NCBI GenBank assembly: GCA_019044685.2
Contig: JAGTXX020000006.1
Span: 558,001-622,000 of the forward strand
Source: Nannochloris sp. 'desiccata'
Taxonomy: Eukaryota; Chlorophyta; Trebouxiophyceae; Chlorellales; Chlorellaceae
Length of the DNA: 64,000 bases
Direction: 5' to 3'
A program made the translations under genes and the position numbers. Positions 56,124-64,000 of the stretch are shown here, in pieces. Under the pieces are notes generated by a model. The model made no database searches and had not been told where the DNA came from. It saw only the letters and a program-made list of their open reading frames with translations. Position 1 is the stretch's first letter. The number at the start of each line of letters is the position of its first letter.

Positions 56124-56618
56124 TTATTTACGCTTGTGACCCATTGGCTGTATCAAATCCACCTTGTTTCTCACGGTTGCCGTGCGTCTAGCAGCCCTGT
56201 TCTGCAGCACAGGTCCATCGGGGGCTCCCCTTGCTTCTTCCTCTTGAGCCTGTTTTCTCTTTTTGCTGTGCTGCTGTGTCTGTGTCTGAGTGCCAATCAC
56301 ATCTATATAACGTTCAGCTTTTGCTTGTGGGTCTTTTGAGGGCCCTGCTTCTAGTGTAGTTTCTATTGCTTGCTTGGCAGCAGCAGCAGCAACGGGAGCG
56401 GCCGGGCAGCAATGGACGCGGACAATTTTTTCCAACTGTTGTGCCACAGTAACCTTTTGTTGCAGGGTCAAAAGAGGAGCAGATACTTGAATATCGGTAA
56501 TTGTGTGGTTTAATTTTGTTTCTACAGCTTCAAGAGTAGCTGGACTTGCCTTCTGTGCTGGGCTTTTGCTCAAGAGGGTGGCAGCCAAAAAGAAAAAGAA
56601 GAAAAAAGAAGTTGCCAC
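56124..56618 (-). CDS. Cargo gene C of the TIR element, unknown
   Basis: 164-aa open frame beginning MATSFFFFFFLAATLL, possibly a signal or anchor. Next comes a helical stretch (TLQQKVTVAQQLEKIVRV), an Ala-rich run and a basic end with KKRKQAQEEE and GHKRK. It may be a downstream exon of the neighbouring minus-strand gene. No known domain is seen. Confidence 0.35.
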   Translation of the reverse strand: MATSFFFFFFLAATLLSKSPAQKASPATLEAVETKLNHTITDIQVSAPLLTLQQKVTVAQQLEKIVRVHCCPAAPVAAAAAKQAIETTLEAGPSKDPQAKAERYIDVIGTQTQTQQHSKKRKQAQEEEARGAPDGPVLQNRAARRTATVRNKVDLIQPMGHKRK

Positions 56619-56657
56619 TGCACAGAATATCTATTAATAATAACTAATTGCTGATAC

Positions 56658-57573
56658 TTAAGTGAGTGCGTCTAAATGGACTCCGAGATCTTCCGCCCAG
56701 CTCTCTAAATCCGCCACCTGTAGTCCGTTAAGCTCATTTACATTGACAAGAACCTTGAAGTTTTCGGCCGTCACATCAAGAGCGCCTAACCCACTTTCTT
56801 GGAGCAGCAGATTACGAGCACAGTCAAACTACATGCATAATCAGTACAGTAATCTTGATTTTTACCACGAAGAAATGGATAATTAATCATTAAATCATCA
56901 CTACTAAAGCTTAGACAACACCCTTCGCCATGGCACTGGCAGCCTCGGCCTGACCGCTGTTCAGTTTGTACCACCAGCCACTTGTCTCTATTCTCCCGGG
57001 GATAGGCATATGTAATCAAATCATTAGTTGATTGAGTGTATTTGTTACTACCATATCTTTTTGCTCTATGCCGTGCGCGGCGCACTGGACCAGCAGCGGC
57101 TGGGACAGTAGGACGAGCACCGCCTATTGCAGGCCCAGCACCGCCAGCAGCTCCAGACTCCCCTCCTGCTGCTCCTGTTGCCGCACCACTACCACTACGT
57201 CTATTTTCATCAAGCTAGAAGCACTTCTGCTACCACCTCTACCTACAGCGCCACTTCTACCACCTCTACGGCCATTTCCCCCTTCTCGAGCACCACCTCT
57301 ACCACCACGACCTCCAGCAGCTGCCATCGCAGGATCTCCTTTAGTTCCAGCAACTTGCACAGGAGGTGGAGAATCGGTAATATAAATAGCCCCCCCCCAG
57401 CATTGCCTATCCAAAATAATGCATTGCGGACGACAAAATGATGCTTCTGCAAAGCAGCCATCAGGACTCGAGGTGTACAGTGTAGGCACGCTCATGCTCC
57501 GTAGATTGCGCATAAATTCCTCTCCTAAGCGCCTCGGATTTATTCCGCTCCTCAGGAGTTAATTGCTGCTCCA
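56658..57573 (-). CDS. Cargo gene B of the TIR element, RGG-rich, spliced
   Basis: Starts MEQQLTPEERNKSEALRRGI at 57573. A central frame has ITDSPPPVQVAGTKGDPAM and a strong RGG run (GGRGGRGGAREGGNGRRGG). Another carries RRARHRAKRYGSNKYTQSTN, and the last ends FKVLVNVNELNGLQVADLES, stopping at 56658. The frames clearly belong together but I could not settle the junctions; a run of nine G near 57389-57397 may hide an indel. It shares the RGG character and the MEQ- start with cargo gene A. It is likely nucleic-acid binding. No family is recognised. Confidence 0.4.
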
Positions 57574-58041
57574 TGGCGTCAGTGACGGTGATCCAGCAGC
57601 GGCAAGTTTCCTGCGTTTGACTTTTTTGGCAGGAAAAGGGGATTCGCTGTAAATGTGAGTTTCTAAATAGCTGTGAGAACATTGGTAAGTGTGCATCTAG
57701 GGGTAAAAATGCCCAGGAGAATACAGCGACACTGATCACAATTTCAAAATTGCTGGCGCTGAAAAGACAGTATTGCACCCTTCCAACGTTACTTTCTGGG
57801 CTCCTATAAACCTATCGTTAGTATTATAACACGATTAACATCGTTAAACTGACCTTAATTCACTTTTATGCAAGTCTCAAATGATCTGCAATTTGAATCA
57901 CAGGCGAAGTATGATCTAGCCGATAAGAAGATACTAGCTAGCCTACACTACTCTATACTATACCCTAAAAACGAAAATAAGGCTCCCAGGCTCTGAAACG
58001 CCCTCTAAGTGCCCAAACTAGAAAACTACCCCTGAACCTCT

Positions 58042-58743
58042 CATCTGGGTTTTGGGAAAGGTGGAAATTGGTGCAGGAGCAGAAAGGCGCAGGAAAAGCA
58101 GCCATGCCCCCTTATGCACATGTGCTTATTTGCTGAATTACAGATTACAGCAGAAAAGCGCAACTGCAATTTGCGCAGATTTGCATTTTTGCTTTTCGTC
58201 CTGTGCTATTTTGCGACGGTGCAAAAAGGAGCAAAAAAGTGCCGCCCTGCACCGCCGCAAATTTGCACCAGTGCCGAAAAGCGCCGTCTGTATCTGCACA
58301 AAATTACACAGAACTCAATTAACAGCAATAAAATGGCTATAATTCAAATTCTATTAAGAATATCAGCAAACTAATGGCATATTCGGCCGTTTCAGGCAAA
58401 AGTAGGGGGGTAGAAATATTAGCTCTAAACGGCGCTCTTCCTACCTTCTCTTTTCTTTCTTTCTTTCTTACAAATTGTACGAAAACAGTACGGAAAGAAA
58501 GGATGAATTGTACTACGTACAGGCGCTTTTTTTGTATCTTCTTGCACTGGCGCAGTTCTGCACCGCCGCCGACAGGTACAATTTTGCACCAGTGCATCTC
58601 GCCCTGTGCTTATCTGCAGCAATGCAGAAAGTCACAGAAAAGAACGAGCGTGTATTACAACAAAAAAGCACAAGTGCATTCGGTTATACAGATCCGTGAT
58701 CCAACAAAAAGCCGCAGAATCATACATTTCCAAAACCCAGATG
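58042..58743 (+). mobile_element. 702-bp nested MITE-like element
   Basis: Begins CATCTGGGTTTTGG and ends with its exact reverse complement CCAAAACCCAGATG. TCT flanks it on both sides (58039-58041 and 58744-58746). Removing it plus one TCT restores the right terminal repeat of the larger element. It codes for no convincing protein. It contains repeated words such as CTGCACCGCCGC (58247 and 58557 areas) with TTTGCACCAGTGC about 10-20 bases later. A 3-bp duplication is used by CACTA and PIF/Harbinger elements, but the ends match neither consensus. Confidence 0.8.
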
Positions 58744-58774
58744 TCTAGACCAGTTATTGGCCCCATTCCTGCGA

Positions 58775-59678
58775 GCGACCCTTCTGGCGGCCGTACCGGG
58801 CGCCACCGAAGACCTGCGCGGCCTCGAACGACCCTTGAAATGTGATGCCAGTCATATTGGTGATTTTACAGGGGGTGCTGATGGTGCGATAAAAAGGGAT
58901 ATAAAGAAATGGCGATCTAATCATGCTGGGAATGCGATCGCGGAAGAGAACGATGGCAGAGAGAAGATGGTACCCCCTAGAGAACGTTATGCGCACCACA
59001 AATGGCTACGCTGTCTGCGAGCAGGCCCGCGCTGCGGGCTCTGCCGTTCTTTATGGCCCGCCAGGCGGCCCGCCGCTGGCGACATTGATCAGACTGGGAG
59101 CGAGCAAGACGGCCGGCAGCCTCCAGTAGGGGGTTGATGCTCAAGCTGCAACATATGGGCTGCTACCGATCCGCTAAGAAGAGGTGGGAACCGGCAAAGC
59201 TGAAGAGGATCACCGATTAAAAGGATCGCCGTTTTGAGAAAAGATCATTTCAAAAAGAAGGTGCTTTGAGCCCACAGAGGGCCGCAGGCGGATTAATATA
59301 GCGCTGCCAGATCTCCCTGGGACTAAATAACAAAGTCTCTCATATCTCTGAGAGGCTAAATATGACATTGGCCTGTACCTCCCGGAGGAGTCCTGACTCA
59401 GTGAGGTACAGATAATAGGTAGATAGTTTAGAGTCCCTCAGCAAAAAGCGTTGGGATAAATATATAAATGTCCTGAAATCACGAATATCTATAGTCTCTG
59501 CGCACTCGCTTCTAAGAAAAAGTTCTTTGAGAGGATTCAAAAACAATGGATTCAATCCGTCAAGAATCTCGCTGCCACAAACGCAAAAGCGCCTTTATTA
59601 CGTAGCTCTCGAATATTCTGCGTAGCATACTGCCCCTTGCAAGCTTGCTCTCTTGTTCAACAGCAGGCATTAGACTGG
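58775..59678. other. Upstream flank of ATPase copy 2
   Basis: From the target duplication to the ATPase start. It includes the inner end of the right repeat arm (from about 58835), a GC-rich stretch at 59020-59110 less similar to its left counterpart, and the well-conserved promoter flank from about 59200. No separate gene is seen. Confidence 0.5.
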
Positions 59679-61487
59679 ATGTTGCTGGCTGCCCCTCCCA
59701 ATGCGAGAATCCAAGCTAGTGTGCCATCCTACAGCATATGTGGACGATCTAGTTTGCGTCCAACGCTAAAAGCAAACGCAACTTTGAGAGCAGGGAATGG
59801 ACCAATGATTGTGCAGGCGGGGCTGTTTGCTCCCAAAGTCGCCCCGCCACCCCCACAAGATCCTTTCTATAACAGAGTCACTGAGCTGGATTATTTCAAA
59901 GCGAAGTTCAGTGGAGAAGTTGGTTTCGTTACTGTGCTGGTTGGGCCTCGTAATTGTGGGAAGTCGGTGAGTTCTGCCTTCCTTTGCTGGTCTGCCTTGC
60001 ACGGGCAACAACGACCCGTTTTCTCTCTCTCTTTTTCTTCTTCTAGATTCGTTCAAGCATAGTTCTTACAACAGCTTTCTATTCATGATTTCCTGCAGAG
60101 ATTGTTGGAGGAGCTTCTTCGACAGTACGAGCAGCAGAATATTGGGCCATTGTTCCTGAAAATCGACGCTCGCTTCACGCCAGTGCATAGTCCAGATGAG
60201 GTCTCCAAGGCGCTTGTCAGTAAACTAGATACTGTGAAAATTGAAAGAATCAAAAATTCCATAGGCCGGAATCGATTCATATCGCTGTTGACTTCCCTGA
60301 AGATTAAAGTCAAGTTGTCGTCGTCTCTTCCATTCTTTAAGAGTGATCTTGAGGCAGAACTGGCAAAGGAATTGAGAGAGGATGAGGGAAAATTGGAGCC
60401 TACGATCAACAAGTTCGACAAAATTTTAGAGGCTTTGCAACCGCTGCCCAGGAAGCCTGTGATCGTTATAGGTACAATGCAAACGTATGCAAAAAGCAAC
60501 TGAGTTTCCGGCGACGCTTTTGATATGTTTTTTAATTTTTCTATGCTCCACTCCAACTGACTCTTTCTAATAAATATGTCACTTGCAGATGAGGCAAATG
60601 ACCTCATGGACTGGAAGGAGCCAGATCCTTTGCAACCAGAGTTGAAACAATTGCTTGCATTCCTTATTGGCATCTCAAAGCAAAAACGCCAAGCCCACGT
60701 GATCTTGGCCACTTCTGACTATTTCCTTGCTAATTGGCTAACCCAAGGTAGGTTGCATTTACGTTCGTTGCTTGGTTTTCTGGTTGAAAATCACTAAACG
60801 TCTTTTCCTTTCCCTTTGCAGTTGGAATGACCGAGGACAAGTTTCGAGTAGAGGTCCTTGGAGATCTAACTGAAGAGGAAGCTGAGAAGTTTGTGTATGG
60901 TGATGGTGTTGAGGGAGGTTGGCGTGGTATCGTCAATGACTCTTTCAAAACGAAGGAGGATCTAGCTAATGCAAAAGATCAGTGGTCCGAAATTTATCAG
61001 CGGTGCGGCGGTAATATTGGACTGTTGAAGCAGTGTGTGGCAGAAGCAAGGGATTTGAAGGGGGATTGGGGTTCTGCGTTGCAAGCAGTTGTGACAGGCC
61101 CTCTTGGTGCAGTTGATCGAGGTTTCAAACCAAGTGTGTACATTCAAAAAGGCGGCGAGGACCCTCTCTGGACTAAAGGTCAATGGAGGATGGTATTGGA
61201 GTGCATTACCACATCGCCGCAGCATGCTGTGCTGGTGAGTGAGATAGAGGAAGAGTTGGGAGAAGGTGGCGAAGACATTCTTTTGTCCATGGTTAAGTAC
61301 AATTTGCTGGCATTGCGCCCTCCATCTACCCTTGCACGTGATCTGCGCCAGGAGGCGTATGAAAATGACGGGGTAATTGAAACGGTGGTGACCTTGCCAT
61401 TGCCAGCTCACGTTTGGGCTGCAAAAGCCGTGATCAAAAGAATGAAGGCTAAAGAAGGTAAAAGTTGACACCCTCAGCTTTAAATGA
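58835..61487 (+). repeat. Right arm of the large inverted repeat
   Basis: Reverse-complement partner of 50705-53365. The arm centre (about 59010-59195) is diverged, while the promoter flank and ATPase gene are nearly identical. The tails separate after the last ATPase codons at about 61440-61490. Confidence 0.85.
59679..61468 (+). CDS. Archaeal-type P-loop ATPase, copy 2
   Basis: Exons 59679-59966, 60099-60471, 60589-60747 and 60822-61468 give 488 aa with the same exon lengths as copy 1 except the last. Walker A VGPRNCGKS, Walker B VIVIDEAN, sensor-like LATSDYF and the lid region are intact. Differences from copy 1 include V for M in ASMPSYS, N for K in LKAKATL, I for V in AHVVLATS, and a shorter diverged tail ending MKAKEGKS. 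Both copies keep open frames and splice sites, so both may be active. The two genes diverge, with about 7.1 kb between start codons. Confidence 0.75.
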
Positions 61488-61699
61488 ATGTTTTGATTGA
61501 TAAAGAGATGATTTTGTAGAGTTTTTATATGGCAAAGGCGGGGATGGTTTTTGAATGTCAACCCTGCTTGGTTGCCCCTGCTCTTTTTTTAATTTTGTTA
61601 GTGCATCTTTTAATAATTAATAAATAATTAGCATTACGTTAACGGTTCATGTAAATAAAACATATGAATTGCTTTGATCCTGGGTCGGTGAGGCTGTGG

Positions 61700-62060
61700 G
61701 TTTCCGTCGCAGGGTCGGCGGCAGGGTGGCGGCGACGGTTTATTGGGGGCAGGGAGGCGGCCAGCAGTCGGGAACAGCTGTGGCCTAGCTGAAGCGTGAT
61801 GGGTACTATCTGCCTGTATGCTGATAAGGGTGGCAAGCTGACGAAGCGAGAGGATCACCAATCAAAGATCGCTGATACCAAAGATCATTCTTCATTTAAA
61901 ACTTTTCGTGCTCCATGGCACCAGGGTTTCGCAGGCGTAATAAAAATAGTCTGCGGACGTATCTCTGGACTAATTAACAAAACTCTCTCCATGTCTCTCC
62001 TTGTCTCTGAGAGCCTAAATAATTGTCTCTCAAGCAGAAGACTTTTGAAAAGTTTTCAGC
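61700..62060 (+). repeat. Third, gene-less copy of the ATPase 5-prime flank
   Basis: GAGAGGATCACCAATCAAAGATCG (shortened) at about 61848 and CGTATCTCTGGACTAATTAA, then TCTCTGAGAGCCTAAATA, follow the order of the flank at 59205-59365 and, reversed, 52830-52990. It is clearly diverged and no ATPase exon follows. The GC-rich part at 61680-61790 parallels the diverged part of the two arms. Confidence 0.65.
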
Positions 62061-62198
62061 TTCTCCTGGCTTTTCACAGATGGCCGCAAATAACTTGTGA
62101 GTCACTTGACAGCAAGAGAGCTATTTCACCGATCACACCTAAATAATTGTCTACACAGTTATATAGTTGTTTAGCCAATTTGGTCTAGGAGACATCGG

Positions 62199-62249
62199 TC
62201 TTTCTTCTCTTCCGACTTATAGGAGGAAGGGCGTCGCAGAGCAAACACA
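62199..62249 (+). repeat. 51-bp direct repeat, copy A
   Basis: Starts TCTTTCTTCTCTTCCGACTT and ends CAGAGCAAACACA. It matches 62541-62591 with two differences seen (GGAGGAA/GGACGAA and GTCGCAG/GTTGCAG). Confidence 0.9.
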
Positions 62250-62540
62250 GCTCTTGCCCCGGTAGTTACAATAGTAATAGTGAGAGAAATTGAGGAGACA
62301 GAAATGTAAATAACTAGTTAAACAAGTACGAAATGGATATCAATCTATATGTTCGTATATGTCCCTTTTTTTTTTTTTTGTGGCAAAGGCGGTGGCTGTT
62401 GGGAAATAAAGTGGTACAGGGAGGTGGGTGGGAATTAACTCTGATCAGTAACATCGCACAGAATGACCACCTAGACGCTGGATAGTTGCCGATAAGCTGG
62501 TCGATTCAGAAAGCCCCAGCTTTCCTCCAGAAAGCCTCAA

Positions 62541-62591
62541 TCTTTCTTCTCTTCCGACTTATAGGACGAAGGGCGTTGCAGAGCAAACACA
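62541..62591 (+). repeat. 51-bp direct repeat, copy B
   Basis: Second copy, 342 bp after the first, just downstream of the recombinase coding end. It is preceded by AAAGCCTCAA, the same words as the centre of the dyad at 63733-63771. Confidence 0.9.
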
Positions 62592-62840
62592 ACAGTTAAA
62601 GATGTATATTCAGTCCAACAGCCGAGCAGGGAGCTTCACGGAGCGTTTGTTTTCACGGAGGATGACGGGAGGAGAAGGGCGAGGGGCAGGCGCTGCTCTA
62701 CTGCTGTGATGACGACGAAAGGGAGGAGCAGCGGGAAGGATCAATGGTTGAGGCTCCCTTGCAGCCTGAGCAGGTGCTGTTGCCGGAATATCCTGCGGAA
62801 TCGGGGCTGTAGCAAGTCTGGTGGACACTGCCAACTTGGC

Positions 62841-63784
62841 CTACTGGGTGGGCTGGACGTAGCCTCTCGCGGCGGTAGTGGATTTCCACCTGCCATGCGC
62901 CATCCACTCTGATTCAGGGATTTGGGAGGTACAGGCGAGAGTGGCGCCCCCTATTCGTAGAGAATGGGTCCCATAGTCGCTGTTTAAACCAATGGCTCGG
63001 AAAAGGCGCTGAAAGCTTTTATGGCAGTAGGTATAGGTCATTGGGCGGGTGGTCTGACGGTTGGATTCGAATTGCATGAACACTGGGTGTGTGGTACCTG
63101 CGAGACGGGCTCTAGCGTACAAGTGAAGCATTAGGGCCATGGGACAGTACGCCTTGCCAGGGCACGCTTTGATCGTTACTGACGAACCGTGCCGCAGCTG
63201 GTCTGTTTTGCTGCCAGGGAGGAAAATTCGCATGTGTCCGCGAGCGAAGCGTACGTGCTGAGCTGTAATGGCAGCCAGGTCTGAGTACCGAAAGAACCCG
63301 AAGAAACCCACGGACATCGCTGTCACCAGCATATGGTCCTGTACGTTGGCTGCGGCGCCCCTGAAGCGAGAGGCAAGTTGCTGCAGGTGCACTGTTGTCA
63401 GTGGTGCCCTCTTCTTGATGGGCCTGGCCAGGATGCGCTTGGCTCCTTCGAGAATCTGCGTGACTATCTCGTCGGTCGTGGGAGAAGGTAGGCCGCACAT
63501 CTTATGGAGGGTGGAGATGGCATCGCGAGGTCCCAGCAGAACTGAAGCTTTTTTCTGTTGAGCTTCTGATTTAACCAACAAATGAGTCAAGTATAGTCGG
63601 ATCTTTTCGTCTGTGCATCTGCGGGGACAGGCTGCAGCTGGTGTTCGCTACAAAACGAGAAATAAGCAGGGAGGTGTAGCTCATATTTCTCTAGCGACGA
63701 GGCGGCTCTGGAGCTAAGTAACAACGCACAGAATATATACAAAGAAAGCCTCAATCTTTCTTTGTATATATACCTAGTGACCAT
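62841..63784 (-). pseudogene. Tyrosine recombinase, frameshifted
   Basis: The main frame (62841 to about 63617) carries a tyrosine recombinase core: GLPSPTTDEIVTQIL, FFRYSDLAAI (first catalytic Arg), THSLRIGGATL (His and second Arg), AHGRWKSTTAARGY (His/Trp region and the nucleophilic Tyr). The N-terminal SAM-like part lies in another frame (63784 to about 63610: LHLPAYFSFCSEHQLQPVPA), and the frames meet at a single-base shift near 63610-63625. This family occurs in DIRS/Crypton-type and other eukaryotic YR elements. No reverse transcriptase is visible in the window. The shift means decay or a sequencing error. Confidence 0.75.
63733..63771. repeat. Perfect 16-bp dyad with 7-bp spacer
   Basis: Arm ATATATACAAAGAAAG (63733-63748), spacer CCTCAAT, then the exact reverse complement (63756-63771). 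The layout of inverted arms around a short asymmetric spacer is that of lox/FRT-like recombination sites, and it can equally form a hairpin. It overlaps the 5-prime end of the recombinase frame. Confidence 0.85.
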
Positions 63785-63787
63785 GCC

Positions 63788-63997
63788 TTACTTACCATAA
63801 AGATATACTTGCTCTTCAGGGTGGTACTCCAAATGGTTTACCTTGGTTAAAATGTGCTTTGGGCCCCCTCGCTTGGCGCGCGTTTGTGATGGGCGCAGCT
63901 GCCCCTTTCTCTGCAGCCGCCCCTGCGGGTACCCCTGTTTCTGCCGCTGTTGTGCAAGGTACTCCCCTGCCTTCATCAAACCCCCACACCCTGCCAC
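63788..63997 (-). CDS. Partial open frame upstream of the recombinase
   Basis: 69 codons, basic and Gln/Gly/Arg-rich, ending HPEEQVYLYGK before a stop at a GGTAAGTAAG that would also be a good splice donor. It may be an upstream exon of the recombinase or of a linked element gene. The window ends here. No family is recognised. Confidence 0.25.
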   Translation of the reverse strand: MAGCGGLMKAGEYLAQQRQKQGYPQGRLQRKGQLRPSQTRAKRGGPKHILTKVNHLEYHPEEQVYLYGK

Positions 63998-64000
63998 GCA

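Larger units (their letters stand above)
54841..58768 (+). mobile_element. TIR transposon-like element with gene cargo, interrupted
   Basis: Left terminal repeat 54841-54918 (78 bp, starting GAATGGGGCC) is the reverse complement of 57986-58041 joined to 58747-58768, with one mismatch seen. CTGCGA flanks both ends (54835-54840 and 58769-58774), a 6-bp target duplication. Subtracting the nested 702-bp insertion and one copy of its 3-bp duplication leaves about 3.2 kb. Inside are at least three intron-bearing genes with no recognised transposase (DDE, integrase or recombinase). The 6-bp duplication excludes the commonest superfamilies (TA, TTAA, 8-9 bp). It may be a non-autonomous element, possibly related to Polinton-type elements, which also make 6-bp duplications, but the size is far too small for a complete one. 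Confidence 0.8.

Noticed and set aside
58114..58748. Protein genes in the nested 702-bp element
   Set aside because: Frames on both strands are short, overlapping and low in complexity; no start context or motif.
54841..58768. Complete Polinton/Maverick
   Set aside because: The 6-bp duplication fits, but 3.2 kb with no integrase, polymerase or capsid gene is far too small.
62610..62834. 74-codon minus-strand frame after the recombinase
   Set aside because: Pro/Ala-rich, no motif; it lies between the recombinase stop and the direct repeat.

Overview
This window is nuclear DNA of a photosynthetic eukaryote. Most genes have spliceosomal GT-AG introns with consistent phases. Several products point to a plastid: a chloroplast-type FtsY, a tocopherol-type methyltransferase, a plant-type MsrA C-terminus and a plant-type MscS-like channel. 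Low-complexity Gln/Ala/Gly runs, a mostly bacterial-size gene spacing, plant-type CCCTAAA repeats and a probable algal giant-virus gene relic make a microalga likely, perhaps a stramenopile. I cannot name the species, and no gene proves the lineage.

Positions 2.6-49 kb are a compact housekeeping region with genes on both strands. In order they are: ZC3H3-like zinc-finger protein, SPX-RING-HAD-HAD fusion, KH RNA-binding protein, proteasome chaperone PAC3, APC8/CDC23, PH/WW protein, FKBP-MsrA fusion, TM9SF nonaspanin, stomatin-like SLP2, tocopherol-type methyltransferase, MscS-like channel, thioredoxin-like ferredoxin, secreted TTL-like ATP-grasp protein, kelch/coiled-coil protein, coiled-coil protein, serine acetyltransferase, CDPK, cpFtsY, thioredoxin-TPR protein, P5C reductase, SBDS, bromodomain protein and Deg9-like protease. 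Neighbours are functionally unrelated, as usual in eukaryotes. I joined exons by hand where phase and protein family agreed (KH, APC8, TM9SF, FKBP-MsrA, TTL, SAT, CDPK, FtsY, SBDS, Deg and both ATPase copies). Positions 1-2.6 kb hold no convincing protein gene but contain a GC-rich, strongly foldable segment that may be a structured RNA.

From about 49 kb to the right end the character changes to accessory, repeat-rich DNA. Two nearly identical four-exon genes for an archaeal-type P-loop ATPase face away from each other (50.7-52.5 kb minus, 59.7-61.5 kb plus). They lie in inverted-repeat arms of about 2.7 kb, and a third diverged copy of their 5-prime flank lies at 61.7-62.06 kb without a gene. 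Between the arms are a frameshifted gene resembling a conserved giant-virus family and a 3.2-kb element with 78-bp terminal inverted repeats and a 6-bp target duplication (CTGCGA). That element carries several unfamiliar intron-containing genes. Its right terminal repeat is split by a second, 702-bp element with its own 14-bp inverted ends and a TCT duplication. The right edge holds a frameshifted tyrosine recombinase, a perfect 16-bp dyad and a 51-bp direct repeat.

The best candidates for something new are the SPX-RING-FCP1-PHOSPHO1 fusion, the FKBP-MsrA fusion and the cargo-bearing nested TIR element inside the ATPase inverted repeat. No identity values or database hits were computed. Family calls rest on motifs read by eye.
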